Source: JAVBNH01 sp031551635 (lineage in GTDB: Bacteria; Bacillota; Clostridia; Oscillospirales; Acutalibacteraceae). From it: a stretch of DNA of 64,000 bases. Below, in pieces: positions 15,190 to 23,429 of the stretch. The stretch is taken from the NCBI GenBank assembly GCA_031551635.1, contig JAVBNH010000028.1, positions 62,001 through 126,000 of the forward strand, in the 5' to 3' direction. A program made the translations under genes and the position numbers. The notes under the pieces were generated by a model, which saw only the letters and a list, made by a program, of their open reading frames with translations, did not search any database and was not told the DNA's origin. Within the stretch, counting starts at the first letter, position 1. Every line of letters begins with the position of its first letter.

Positions 15190-16323
15190 TTAGAAATCGC
15201 AGACAGCGTAATAATTTTGTTTCGGCATACTGTTTTTATCAAACAGCAGCGGCCACTCCTCGCGCCACTCGTCCTTGACATAATTGTATGCGCAGTAAGT
15301 GTGGGCGTCATCAACGCCCCAGAAGGTGACGTTGGTGATTATGTCGGCGTTGTCCCTGAAAACTTTAAACAGGTTCTTATACTTATTAATCTGCCAGGTT
15401 TCAATCCATTTCGGAAGCTCGGTGTAGTTCTCCTGAAAATTCGAGGTGTGAACCTTCATGTCAAGCTCAGAAATCTGAACGGTGAGCCCCATGTCCCTGA
15501 CCCGCTGCAGAAGTTTTTTCACTGTCCACGGGTTAGCGTTAAAGCTGAGGGTGTCAATATGTCCTTGCAAGCCGATTGCGTCAACGGGCACACCCTCCTT
15601 GATAAAGCGCGCGACACCCTCAAAGAGGTTGTCGGCTTTTGCGGGATTGTTTTCAACAAAGGTCTCGTTGATATAGAAAATGTCTTTTTCGTCGCGGTAT
15701 TTATGGGCAAGCCTGAAGGCTTCCTTGATATAGTCCTCACCGGCGATTCTGAACCAGTTGACATCCTCTTTAATCTGGTGGTCGCGGCCGTGGTGGAATA
15801 CCTCATTGACGATGTTCCATTCGTCGCAAATGTCGCCGTAACGCTCAAAAAGCACTTCGATATAGGCATCCATTCTCTCGAAAAGCTGCTCGCGGCTCGC
15901 AAGCTCCGTCCGCGAGGAATCCTTGTAAGCCATCCATGTGTCATGCACTGACCACATAATCGGAATGTCACGCAGAGGAATATTGTTGTCGCGGCAGAAG
16001 TCTGCGATTTTATCGGGAATAGTAAAATCCCAGACACCTTCCTCGGGATTTATTGTTCCCTGACCGAAACCCCATTCGGCGGTCAGTGTGCAAAAATTCT
16101 TTAAAATATGCTCCACCAGCCGCGGTTCATCAAGCAGATTCACATATGCCGCAACACCAATGGGAAAATAATCCTCATATACCTTGTAGAGTGATTCATA
16201 ATTTTCATCGCCGAGCTTATCTGAATAATCGAGCTGAGCGGTGGTTGTTCCAGAGACCAGAAGCACTATAGGCATTAATAACTGCAGAATTTTACTGAAA
16301 ACCTTCGGAAAATATTGCTGCAT
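15190..16323 (-). CDS. Endo-1,4-beta-xylanase, glycoside hydrolase family 10
   Basis: Secreted enzyme that hydrolyses the beta-1,4-xylan backbone. 377 residues: a signal peptide (about residues 1-29, ILQLLMPIVLLVSGTTTAQ) and one GH10 TIM barrel. The acid/base glutamate is E174 in DEWNIVNEVFHH and the nucleophile is E286 in VQISELDMKV; GLQGHID and FWGVDDAHTY are also typical of the family. No carbohydrate-binding module and no dockerin, unlike other secreted proteins here. AGGAGAATTACT precedes the ATG. It lies 18 bp after a 58-codon gene and is followed by a terminator. Confidence 0.95.
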   Translation of the reverse strand: MQQYFPKVFSKILQLLMPIVLLVSGTTTAQLDYSDKLGDENYESLYKVYEDYFPIGVAAYVNLLDEPRLVEHILKNFCTLTAEWGFGQGTINPEEGVWDFTIPDKIADFCRDNNIPLRDIPIMWSVHDTWMAYKDSSRTELASREQLFERMDAYIEVLFERYGDICDEWNIVNEVFHHGRDHQIKEDVNWFRIAGEDYIKEAFRLAHKYRDEKDIFYINETFVENNPAKADNLFEGVARFIKEGVPVDAIGLQGHIDTLSFNANPWTVKKLLQRVRDMGLTVQISELDMKVHTSNFQENYTELPKWIETWQINKYKNLFKVFRDNADIITNVTFWGVDDAHTYCAYNYVKDEWREEWPLLFDKNSMPKQNYYAVCDF

Positions 16324-16341
16324 AGTAATTCTCCTTTTTGA

Positions 16342-16518
16342 TTATAATGTGCTGAAGCCGAGCGCTGAAAACACGGTTGCAAACAAATCGAAAATTGCCT
16401 GAAAGAAATTTCCGAAGCTCGGGAATTTTTCGCCCATTGCCAGTATAGAATCAAGAAATTTGCCGAAAAAATCATCAACACCGGCTGCGTATTTGTCGGC
16501 TATATCCTTCAAATCCAT
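16342..16518 (-). CDS. Small amphipathic peptide, 58 residues, upstream of xylanase
   Basis: A short frame missed by length cut-offs, with an excellent ribosome site (AGGGAGGG, six bases before ATG at 16516-16518) and only 18 bp before the xylanase. The translation begins MDLKDIADKYAAGVDDFFGK, continues with KFPSFGNFFQAIFDLFATVF and ends SALGFSTL. Phe-rich amphipathic helices with acidic N-terminal half and no signal peptide. A similar short amphipathic stretch (DSLFEKLANYLIKIVHEI) follows the signal peptide of the GH16 enzyme at 20476. Possible secretion helper, peptide toxin-like molecule or leader peptide; function unknown. Confidence 0.6.
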   Translation of the reverse strand: MDLKDIADKYAAGVDDFFGKFLDSILAMGEKFPSFGNFFQAIFDLFATVFSALGFSTL

Positions 16519-16623
16519 AATTAACCCTCCCTTTTATTTTTTTTCACTGAATTAATTATAAACATATTTCGGAGATTTGTCAATTATAAAACAGTTTTTA
16601 ATGGTTTATTCGTTGCGAAGTAT

Positions 16624-17772
16624 TTAAATATACCCCGCTTCTTTCAATAAGCAATATAGCTTCGGCTGGAGTGAGAATTGTTTTAGGGCGGTTTCTACCT
16701 CGCGAAGGGGTGTTTTTTTGTCGCCCACGCCGGTCTTAACTGCTCTTATCAGGAGATTTTTCGGTGTGTGGTCAAAGTCCACAAATTCGAGAAGCTGCGT
16801 TCTATAACCGCAGACCTCGAGGAGGTTGCACCTTATAGCATCAGTCATCAGCGCGGAAAACCGCTCTTTGACAATGCCGTATTTGGAAAGAATAGAAAGC
16901 TCGTCCGCCTGCAGCTGTAAATTCAGCTCATGCTGGCAGCAGGGGACGCTGAAAATCATTCCGGCTTTCCATTTTATCGCGTTAAACAGGGCGAAATCGG
17001 TGGCGGTATCGCAGGCGTGAAGGGACATCACGATGTCCACTCTGCCCTCGAAATTGTAGCCGCCTATGTCGCCCACCTCAAAACGCAGATTCTCATAACC
17101 GTATTTTTCGGCGGTTTTGCGGCATTTTTCTATTACCTCAGCCTTCAGGTCTAAGCCGATCATGTTTACTTTTATGTGTTTTATTTCGGTAAAGTAATAA
17201 TAAAGGATAAAGGTCAGGTAGGATTTTCCGCAGCCGAAGTCGATTACTGTCAGCTCCTGTTTGCCGAGATTTTTTATTTCGTCATCGACAATTTCAATGA
17301 AGCGATTAATCTGTTTAAATTTGTCATACATTGTATTGACAACCTTGCCCTCCGCGGTAAAAATCCCCATATCTCTAAGCGGCTCAATGGTTTTCCCTTG
17401 CTCGAGTATATAATTTTTTTCGCGGTTGTGGGTATTCGTGACCCTTGGCTTGCTTTCGGCAGCGATTGTCCTTTTAGAAAAAAGCGCCTTATCTTTTTTC
17501 GTAACGCGCAAATTATACTCGTTTATTTCGTCCCACGCATTAAGGATTTTATACTTAACGCCCAAAGAGCGGCAGATAAAATTCAGCGTTTCCTCAAACG
17601 GCAGTTTTTCGTGATAAACTTGTTTTTCAGTGAATTTTTCAAGAAAATAAGAGCCGGCGCGATGAGTAATGGTTATCTTTTTATAATCCGCTCCGGCAAC
17701 AGGCGAACTCAATACGGCTTTTTCAATTTTTTCGGTAAAAAAAGAATTTAATAAAGTAGCAATATTATCCAT
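16624..17772 (-). CDS. Class I SAM-dependent methyltransferase
   Basis: 382 residues, cytoplasmic. The C-terminal two thirds is a Methyltransf_32-type Rossmann fold: SAM loop VIDFGCGKSYLTF (about residue 175), acidic loop MIGLDLK, and DIVMSLHACDTATD, then FSVPCCQHELN. The N-terminal 140 residues are a separate alpha/beta region also seen in relatives of this family and may bind the substrate. Homologues are widespread in Firmicutes with no settled substrate (RNA or protein are both possible). Seven bases after a DUF2161 gene, so translationally linked to it. Confidence 0.85.
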   Translation of the reverse strand: MDNIATLLNSFFTEKIEKAVLSSPVAGADYKKITITHRAGSYFLEKFTEKQVYHEKLPFEETLNFICRSLGVKYKILNAWDEINEYNLRVTKKDKALFSKRTIAAESKPRVTNTHNREKNYILEQGKTIEPLRDMGIFTAEGKVVNTMYDKFKQINRFIEIVDDEIKNLGKQELTVIDFGCGKSYLTFILYYYFTEIKHIKVNMIGLDLKAEVIEKCRKTAEKYGYENLRFEVGDIGGYNFEGRVDIVMSLHACDTATDFALFNAIKWKAGMIFSVPCCQHELNLQLQADELSILSKYGIVKERFSALMTDAIRCNLLEVCGYRTQLLEFVDFDHTPKNLLIRAVKTGVGDKKTPLREVETALKQFSLQPKLYCLLKEAGYI

Positions 17773-17779
17773 AACAATC

Positions 17780-18478
17780 CTAATTCAGCAAGTCATTATA
17801 TTCTTTCAGGGCATTTATGCCCTCCTCGGTTATTTCGTACATGTTTTTGCTTTTTGTTGAGTTTTCAGTTTTTCTGTACCATTGGTAAAAATTTTTCGCC
17901 AGTAAAGAGGCGGCTTTTTCTATGCCTGTTTCTTTGCGAATGTCACTTGTGGACAACTCACCGTTTTTCTCGAGGCACGCGGCGATTTTCAGCGCCGCCT
18001 CCTTATACACCGTGATGATTTTCCGCCTTGTCACACCGCCTGTATTGACGCTGCCCGTCCGGTTTGTGTGCTCGTTAATCACCGCGAGACGCTTGTTTTT
18101 TGACTGGCGCACAGCCTTCACATCTGACGGGTGCTGAGCGACGTCAACCATTGCCTTGCCACTCGACAAAATGGCGACAAATATAAGCCCCAGAGAGAGT
18201 CTCCGGCACAAATAAAGCATGTCTTTATAGCGCGGCGCGTCATATCCCTTTTTCATCAGCGGTACGGCGACATATACCCCGTCGGCAATTTTCTGCCGCT
18301 CGAGAGCCTGATAAATAAGCTCAAGCGTAAAGCCTGTTTTCAGCTCAACTATAATCAGCTCATCGCCCTTTATCGCTGTTATGTCGCAGTGCTTAACCTC
18401 GCCCTTGACATCATAGCCGAGAGATTCAAGATAGTTCTTGACCGGAGCATAAAGTTCGTTTTCGTTCAGTGTTGTCAC
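17780..18478 (-). CDS. DUF2161 family protein, putative PD-(D/E)XK nuclease-like fold
   Basis: 232 residues. The N-terminal half has the DUF2161 pattern: LGYDVKGEVKHCDITAIKGD followed by LIIVELKTGF, the Asp...ELK arrangement of PD-(D/E)XK phosphodiesterases, then QALERQKIADGVYVAVP. The C-terminal half looks like a winged-helix DNA-binding module (ELSTSDIRKETGIEKAASLL and a YEITEEGINALKEY wing). Together they suggest a DNA-acting enzyme or regulator. The start is GTG at 18476-18478, with AAAGG unusually close (about three bases), directly next to a heptamer tract that may have displaced the normal leader. Confidence 0.75.
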   Translation of the reverse strand: MTTLNENELYAPVKNYLESLGYDVKGEVKHCDITAIKGDELIIVELKTGFTLELIYQALERQKIADGVYVAVPLMKKGYDAPRYKDMLYLCRRLSLGLIFVAILSSGKAMVDVAQHPSDVKAVRQSKNKRLAVINEHTNRTGSVNTGGVTRRKIITVYKEAALKIAACLEKNGELSTSDIRKETGIEKAASLLAKNFYQWYRKTENSTKSKNMYEITEEGINALKEYNDLLN

Positions 18479-18488
18479 AACCTTTTTT

Positions 18489-18524
18489 TAGGGACTAGGG
18501 ATTAGGGACTAGGGACTAGGGAAA
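18489..18524. repeat. Heptamer tract (TAGGGAC) beside the DUF2161 start
   Basis: Five units of TAGGGAC/TAGGGAT in register, ten bases from a start codon. The rest of 18525-18721 is AT-rich; a short CTAGCCCCTAGTCCCTAA stretch just before R1 (18708-18725) has similar periodicity. Confidence 0.85.
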
Positions 18525-18721
18525 TGAAGAATGAAAATTGATGTCGAGAAGGAAGATTTGTGTTTTTTTTACCTTTCTGCCCGACTGGACTTAAATTATT
18601 GTTAACTGTTACCTGCTTTTGATGTGTTTAATATTACATTATAAAATCATTCGCGGACAGCATGATAAAAAATAAAAGCATTCTATTTCGCGACCTAAAC
18701 TAGACTCTAGCCCCTAGTCCC

Positions 18722-18797
18722 TAACGTGGTCTTGGCTTGCCAAGCCTACAGCCCAAGTCTTGTTTTATATTGAGCTTTCAGCCCACTAAGGTACTAA
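18722..18797 (+). repeat. Dispersed element R1, copy 2
   Basis: Same 76-bp element as 6591-6666 (ends GTACTAA), between the ends of the sulfatase and the leader of the DUF2161 gene. Confidence 0.9.
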
Positions 18798-18820
18798 TCA
18801 ATCCCACTTAAATTCATCGT

Positions 18821-20308
18821 TCATTTAATTCTTGTCGCTTCTGTCATTTCAAGCCCTGTGTCATAATCGAGCTGGCGCGGCTCGTATTCCTCATTTTCGC
18901 GCTGTCTGGTATAGCCGGTGTGGCTCCAGCTTGCCTGCTTCGCATCGGTTCTCCAGGGACGGCGCTCCCAGTAATAGCCGCGGAAGGGATCGCGTGTTTC
19001 ATTCATCCAGCCCAGAAGTGTGTCGTGAAGCCGGTTTCGCACAAAAATTAAATCAGTGTCATTTATCAGATTCTTAACTTCCGTCGGGTCGTTTCGGAGG
19101 TCGTATAATTCGTCTGAGGAAAGAAGGTTAACGGTGAGCTTATATCTTCCGTCAAAAACTGTCCGCATCGGCTGGAAGCCGCCGAAGCCGTCATGGTCAA
19201 TTTCATATCTTGTGAACTCGACAAAGACATCTTCATTTATTTTAACACTTGTGTCATTAATCGCACAAAGAAGGCTTTTTCCCTCAAAAAGTTTCGGCAG
19301 GGGAAGCCCCATGTAGTCCAGCACTGTGGGCGCGATATCGATATGCGACACCGGAAAATCATAGACCTCGCCGACTGCGCCGCCCTTTATAATAAAAGGT
19401 ATCCGCGTGACCTCGTCAAAAGCGCAGGGACCCTTGCCGCTCAAGCCGTGCGCGCCCATCGCCTCCCCATGATCGGAGGTAAAAACAATCAGAGCATCAG
19501 GCGCAAGCTCCTTTGCAATATTAAGCACCCTGCCGATTTCGTAGTCAACATAAGAATTGCAGCCAAGGTAATAATTTTTTCCCCCAGTGGGTTTATAGTT
19601 TGCCTTTTTTTCCTGTGCCCAACCGGGACCTGCCCAGACCCTATGATGCTCAGGCTTATCAGGCGAGTCGTCAAACCTGTTCGGCACATCGAAAATATAG
19701 CCGTCATACATTGAGCTGTAAGGCTCGGGGCACAGGAAAGGTCCGTGCGGCTCGTCGTATGAAACACTGAGGAAAAAATCTCCGCCGCAGTTGTTTTCGA
19801 GAAAATCTATTGCCCTGTCTGAGCAGCGGTGGGCGAAGGTGAATTCCTCTTTTATCGCTTCTTCTTTCATTGTTTCGGTGAGACGGGATTTCAGCCGCTC
19901 CTGAGACGATAACTCCTCAAGATAACAACGCATATCATACCAATAGTCACTGTCCCAGCCGTCCGGGCAGCGTCCCAGACCGAAATAGTCACCTCCGTCA
20001 AGATGCCATTTACCGATATAAGCGGAATGGATACCGTTATCTCTCAAGCGTTGCCCGAGAGTTTTCACATTATCCCAGAGCGGTACGCTGTTTGTGAAGC
20101 TGCCGTTTGAATGGGGAAACTGCCCGGTAAATATCGCCGAGCGCGCGGGACCGCAGACAGGCTGACAGCAGTAAGCGCGGTTGAATCTGACGCCTTCATT
20201 TGCAAGAGTGTCAAGGTTCGGTGTTTTCATATCACTGTTGCCGTAGCAGCCAAGCATATCCCATCTTGTTGTGTCTGTCATAATAAAAATTATTTGTCTC
20301 TTGTTCAT
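18821..20308 (-). CDS. Sulfatase (formylglycine type)
   Basis: 495 residues, arylsulfatase/alkaline phosphatase superfamily. N-terminal FIMTDTTRWDMLGCYG gives the metal-binding aspartates. The signature CGPARSAIFTG holds C52 (C-x-P-x-R), which a maturase must convert to formylglycine. IGKWHLDGG, SYDEPHGPF and FTSDHGEAMGAHG complete the active site. There is no signal peptide, so it would act in the cytoplasm on imported sulfated sugars or sulfate esters such as choline sulfate; no anaerobic maturase gene is in the window. It diverges from the GH16 gene across a 167-bp shared promoter region. Confidence 0.92.
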   Translation of the reverse strand: MNKRQIIFIMTDTTRWDMLGCYGNSDMKTPNLDTLANEGVRFNRAYCCQPVCGPARSAIFTGQFPHSNGSFTNSVPLWDNVKTLGQRLRDNGIHSAYIGKWHLDGGDYFGLGRCPDGWDSDYWYDMRCYLEELSSQERLKSRLTETMKEEAIKEEFTFAHRCSDRAIDFLENNCGGDFFLSVSYDEPHGPFLCPEPYSSMYDGYIFDVPNRFDDSPDKPEHHRVWAGPGWAQEKKANYKPTGGKNYYLGCNSYVDYEIGRVLNIAKELAPDALIVFTSDHGEAMGAHGLSGKGPCAFDEVTRIPFIIKGGAVGEVYDFPVSHIDIAPTVLDYMGLPLPKLFEGKSLLCAINDTSVKINEDVFVEFTRYEIDHDGFGGFQPMRTVFDGRYKLTVNLLSSDELYDLRNDPTEVKNLINDTDLIFVRNRLHDTLLGWMNETRDPFRGYYWERRPWRTDAKQASWSHTGYTRQRENEEYEPRQLDYDTGLEMTEATRIK

Positions 20309-20384
20309 TCGTAAATCTGTCCTTTTTTAGTCTAGTTGTACAGTAGCATAATTTCCCTCATTTTTCAAGCATTTAATTTACATC

Positions 20385-20413
20385 TTTACAAAACATTTGC
20401 TTTATGTTACACT
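20385..20413 (+). promoter_or_regulatory. Candidate sigma-A promoter of the GH16 gene
   Basis: TTTACA (20385-20390), 17-bp spacer, TACACT (20408-20413), about 60 bp before the GH16 ATG at 20476. Confidence 0.55.
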
Positions 20414-20475
20414 AATTTTGCGAAGATGCAATACCGTTATTTAGTTATTTTAACAAAATTGTAGGAAGGTGCTTT

Positions 20476-21441
20476 ATGAAACGAAATCTCAAAAAACTTT
20501 TATCAGTCATTCTTGTCTGCACTCTGTTTTTATCTGTTCCCGCAGTGAGCGCAGGCGCGGCAAGCGCGGTCAATGCTATTCCGATGTCTATCTGGGACGA
20601 GGGCTCTGACAGCCTCTTTGAAAAGCTTGCAAATTACCTCATCAAAATCGTACACGAAATCATTGTCCTCTTCCGCTTTCCGTGGAACGCATCGGATAAA
20701 GAGGTTGACCTGAGCGGTTATGACCTGGTTTTTGAGGATGAATTCGAGGGTACAGCGCTCAGTGACAACTGGTGGGACTATGCCGGAGCTCTTCGCAAGG
20801 GCGGATATTGGAATAAGGAGCAAGCTTTTGTTGAGGACGGTAATCTGATTATTCGCACCCAGTATAAGGAAGACGGCGCGAATGGCGCCGGTTACTACAC
20901 ATGGCGCGCAACAACAAGGGATAAGCAGGAGTTCACCTACGGTTATTTTGAGGTGAAGTGCATTCTTCCGGCGGCTCAGGGTATGTGGAGCGCGTTCTGG
21001 CTGACGAATCCTAATGTTAAGGCAGGCGTACCGGGTACTGAAGCGACTGAGATTGATATAATGGAGTCCCCGTTATGGCTTAAATACGCGAAACAGGGGT
21101 TAGTGACACAAAACATACACTACAACGGCTATGATTTGGGTACAAAATATAAAAACATCGCGGTAACAAAGGCTGATAAGCCTTACGAGGAGTTCAATAC
21201 CTACGGGCTTTTGTGGACTGAGGACGAATATGTTTTCTATGTAAACGGCAAGGAAACAGGTCGCAGCACTTTCGGTGGCGTTTGCAAGGAACCGCTATAC
21301 CTGCTTCTTTCCTGCGAAATTGACGGCACCGGCGGAAAGCCCTCTGCCGGATGGTCGGGACTTATCACAAAAAACGAGGAAGACGCTCTTCCGGCGGACT
21401 TCATCATTGACTATGTCAGGGTTTACCAGATTAAACAATAG
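20476..21441 (+). CDS. Secreted glycoside hydrolase family 16 beta-glucanase
   Basis: 321 residues with a signal peptide (KKLLSVILVCTLFLSVPAVS, cleavage after about residue 27). A short amphipathic segment (residues 38-75) precedes the GH16 jelly-roll domain that begins LVFEDEFEGT. The catalytic pair is in TEIDIMES: nucleophile E192 and acid/base E197 (ExDxxE). GMWSAFWLTNP and the final IDYVRVYQ are further GH16 hallmarks. Expected substrates are beta-1,3 or mixed-linkage beta-1,3-1,4-glucans; the sequence alone does not separate laminarinase from lichenase. No dockerin or binding module. A terminator follows, and the stop codon TAG is the first base triplet of a heptamer tract. Confidence 0.95.
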   Translation: MKRNLKKLLSVILVCTLFLSVPAVSAGAASAVNAIPMSIWDEGSDSLFEKLANYLIKIVHEIIVLFRFPWNASDKEVDLSGYDLVFEDEFEGTALSDNWWDYAGALRKGGYWNKEQAFVEDGNLIIRTQYKEDGANGAGYYTWRATTRDKQEFTYGYFEVKCILPAAQGMWSAFWLTNPNVKAGVPGTEATEIDIMESPLWLKYAKQGLVTQNIHYNGYDLGTKYKNIAVTKADKPYEEFNTYGLLWTEDEYVFYVNGKETGRSTFGGVCKEPLYLLLSCEIDGTGGKPSAGWSGLITKNEEDALPADFIIDYVRVYQIKQ

Positions 21442-21447
21442 ACATTA

Positions 21448-21640
21448 GATTGTAGATTTTGTTGACTAAGACGCGCAGTTTATTTTGTGCCGCTTGAAAA
21501 TTTATTTTTCAAGCGGCATTTTTTTGCTTTAGTTTCCAATTTTTATTGATTAATCTTCGTTTTATGGTATACTAGATACTGGACGCTAGATACTAGATGC
21601 TGGATTTCGGTTGCCAAAGACTCTAGTGTCTAATATCTAG
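21448..21640. repeat. 193-bp direct repeat, first copy
   Basis: Matches 21773-21965 almost exactly (offset 325). It contains the GH16 terminator, a promoter-like pair (TTGATT 21546-21551, 16 bp, TATACT 21568-21573) and a run of CTAGATA/CTGGACG heptamers. Confidence 0.95.
21488..21525 (+). terminator. Rho-independent terminator of the GH16 gene
   Basis: TGCCGCTTGAAAA pairs with TTTTCAAGCGGCA and is followed by seven T. The duplicated copy is at about 21813-21850. Confidence 0.9.
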
Positions 21641-21773
21641 GTAAACGATGAATAAATCATCGTTTACAGGAGATATTGTTTAGGGGATAGGATATAGGGC
21701 TGGTAAATAAAGCTTCGCCTTATGAACCATTTTAATTTTGCACCCTATTTTGATTTAATCAGTGTTTACTTGG
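21637..21773. repeat. Diverged R2-like element between the two 193-bp repeats
   Basis: The left end has the hairpin GTAAACGATGA...TCATCGTTTAC and the right end TTTAATCAGTGTTTAC, matching the ends of R2 (37232, 44150, 50059), but the middle is different and holds TAGGGGATAGGATATAGGGC. Its position exactly between two direct repeats looks like a duplication associated with insertion or excision. Confidence 0.6.
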
Positions 21774-21965
21774 ATTGTAGATTTTGTTGACTAAGACGCG
21801 CAGTTTATTTTGTACCGCTTGAAAATTAATTTTTCAAGCGGCATTTTTTTGCTTTAGTTTCCAATTTTTATTGATTAATCTTCGTTTTATGGTATACTAG
21901 ATACTGGACGCTAGATACTAGATGCTGGATTTCGGTTGCCAAAGACTCTAGTGTCTAATATCTAG
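21773..21965. repeat. 193-bp direct repeat, second copy
   Basis: Second copy of 21448-21640. It carries the terminator hairpin, the promoter-like boxes at 21871-21898 and the heptamers, and directly precedes the PHP-domain gene. Confidence 0.95.
21871..21898 (+). promoter_or_regulatory. Candidate promoter of the PHP-domain gene
   Basis: TTGATT, 16-bp spacer, TATACT, about 100 bp before the ATG at 21997. It is a duplicate of the boxes at 21546-21573. Confidence 0.5.
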
Positions 21966-21996
21966 AATCCAGAATCTAGAATTGGGGTTTTTGTTA

Positions 21997-23370
21997 ATGA
22001 CTAATGAGCTGCACTATTATGATATATATCCGAAGGTTGTGCCTTCGGGGAAGGTCAGCGAGATAACCGTCAAGCCGCTTGGCTTGCATGCCGCATTTGC
22101 AGAGGGTGACACCTACGATGTCGCCGTCTGCCCCTTTGACGAGGGCGCGCCGCACTATTACCCGGGGAGGGCGAACGATTTTCATTTTGATATCAAGCCC
22201 TGCGAGGATGGCTGCATTCGACTGAGCTTTGAGTTTTTTTCTGAGCAGCAGTTTTTTATCCGCATCAAGGACGGTAAAAAAATTGACATTGAGCTGAGTG
22301 TCTATGCGGTTTTTGAGGATCTTCTCGGGCGCTATCCCTTCCGCGGAGATTTGCATATGCACACCTGCCGCTCAGACGGCAGGCAGGCTCCGGCTATAGT
22401 TTGCGCGAATTACCGCAAAACCGGCTACGACTTCACCGTCATAAGTGACCACCACCGCTATTACCCCTCGCTGGAGGCTATTGAGGCGTATAAGGATGTA
22501 CCTGTAGAGTTTACAATTGTGCCCGGTGAAGAGGTTCACATGCATGATAATTACGAGTCGGCTCAGATTAACGATATTCACATTCTGAATTTCGGCGGAG
22601 AATACAGCATTAACGCCCTCATTGAGGGTTCACATACCTCAGAAGTCGGAACGGACAAATCGAAACGCTCGCTTTACGGTGAATGCCCGGACAAAATTAT
22701 GTCCATGGACGAGTATTTTGATTTTATAGAAGAATATTCGAAACAGCTTGATGTGCCGGAAGGCATCGAAAAGTTCCAATATGCCTCATGCCATTGGGTT
22801 TTCAACGAGATTCGCAAGGCGGGGGGTCTCGGGATTTTCTGTCATCCCTACTGGATTTCTAATGTTCTTCAGGTGCCACCGACTTTCGTTGATTATATGA
22901 TGCAGGAGCAGCCCTTTGACGCCTTTGAAGTGCTCGGAGGAGAAAATTATTTCGAGCAAAACGGCTTCCAGACGATTCAGTATTACGAGGACAAGGCGAA
23001 GGGCAGAAATTACCCCATCGTCGGCAGCACGGACAGCCACAGCTCCGTGAACAGCAGAAACTCACACATCTGCTCGACTATAGTTTTTTCGCCCGAAAAT
23101 GAGCGGCGCGAGCTTATATCCTCAATCAAGCAGTTTTATTCGGTCGCAGTCGATACAATAAGCGAGGAATTCAGGCTTGTGGGAGACCTTCGGCTTGTTC
23201 GCTATGCCTGCTTCCTGATGAATAATTTCTTCCCTTTGCACGATGAGCTGTGCTATGAGGAAGGGCGCGCAATGAAGGACTATGTTTGCGGTATACCGGG
23301 CGCGAAGGAGACGCTTGAATTTATTAACGGAAGAATGAAAGCGCAAAGAGAGAAGTACTTTAGATTCTAG
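21997..23370 (+). CDS. PHP-domain metal-dependent phosphoesterase
   Basis: 457 residues from the ATG at 21997; an in-frame TTG at 21982 lacks a better ribosome site. The N-terminal 120 residues form a beta-rich domain. From there the PHP fold shows its motifs: GDLHMHTCRSDG, VISDHHRYYP, PGEEVHMHDN, FCHPYWIS and STDSHSS, giving the His/Asp ligands of a three-metal centre. Relatives hydrolyse phosphate esters, often 3'-phosphates of nucleotides or sugars; the large N-terminal domain and the long insert between motifs make this an unusual member. It is placed after the GH16/duplication region and ends in a heptamer tract. Confidence 0.85.
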   Translation: MTNELHYYDIYPKVVPSGKVSEITVKPLGLHAAFAEGDTYDVAVCPFDEGAPHYYPGRANDFHFDIKPCEDGCIRLSFEFFSEQQFFIRIKDGKKIDIELSVYAVFEDLLGRYPFRGDLHMHTCRSDGRQAPAIVCANYRKTGYDFTVISDHHRYYPSLEAIEAYKDVPVEFTIVPGEEVHMHDNYESAQINDIHILNFGGEYSINALIEGSHTSEVGTDKSKRSLYGECPDKIMSMDEYFDFIEEYSKQLDVPEGIEKFQYASCHWVFNEIRKAGGLGIFCHPYWISNVLQVPPTFVDYMMQEQPFDAFEVLGGENYFEQNGFQTIQYYEDKAKGRNYPIVGSTDSHSSVNSRNSHICSTIVFSPENERRELISSIKQFYSVAVDTISEEFRLVGDLRLVRYACFLMNNFFPLHDELCYEEGRAMKDYVCGIPGAKETLEFINGRMKAQREKYFRF

Positions 23371-23408
23371 ATTCTAGACGCTAGATGCTAGACGCCAATC
23401 GCCAGACG
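23361..23408. repeat. Heptamer tract (CTAGATT/CTAGACG) at a stop codon
   Basis: Begins inside the last codons of the PHP gene (stop TAG at 23368-23370 is part of a TAGATTC unit) and runs through seven units with one diverged pair (CAATCGC, CAGACGA) to the ribosome site of the next gene. Confidence 0.85.
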
Positions 23409-23429
23409 ACATATACAGGAGAAAGAGAT

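Noticed and set aside
16275..16481. 68-codon minus-strand frame overlapping the start of the xylanase gene
   Set aside because: It overlaps the xylanase signal peptide in another frame, has no ribosome site, and conflicts with the well-supported 58-codon gene.
23385..23429. Upstream start for the membrane protein at 23430
   Set aside because: The earlier ATG is part of a heptamer repeat; the ATG at 23430 has a proper ribosome site.
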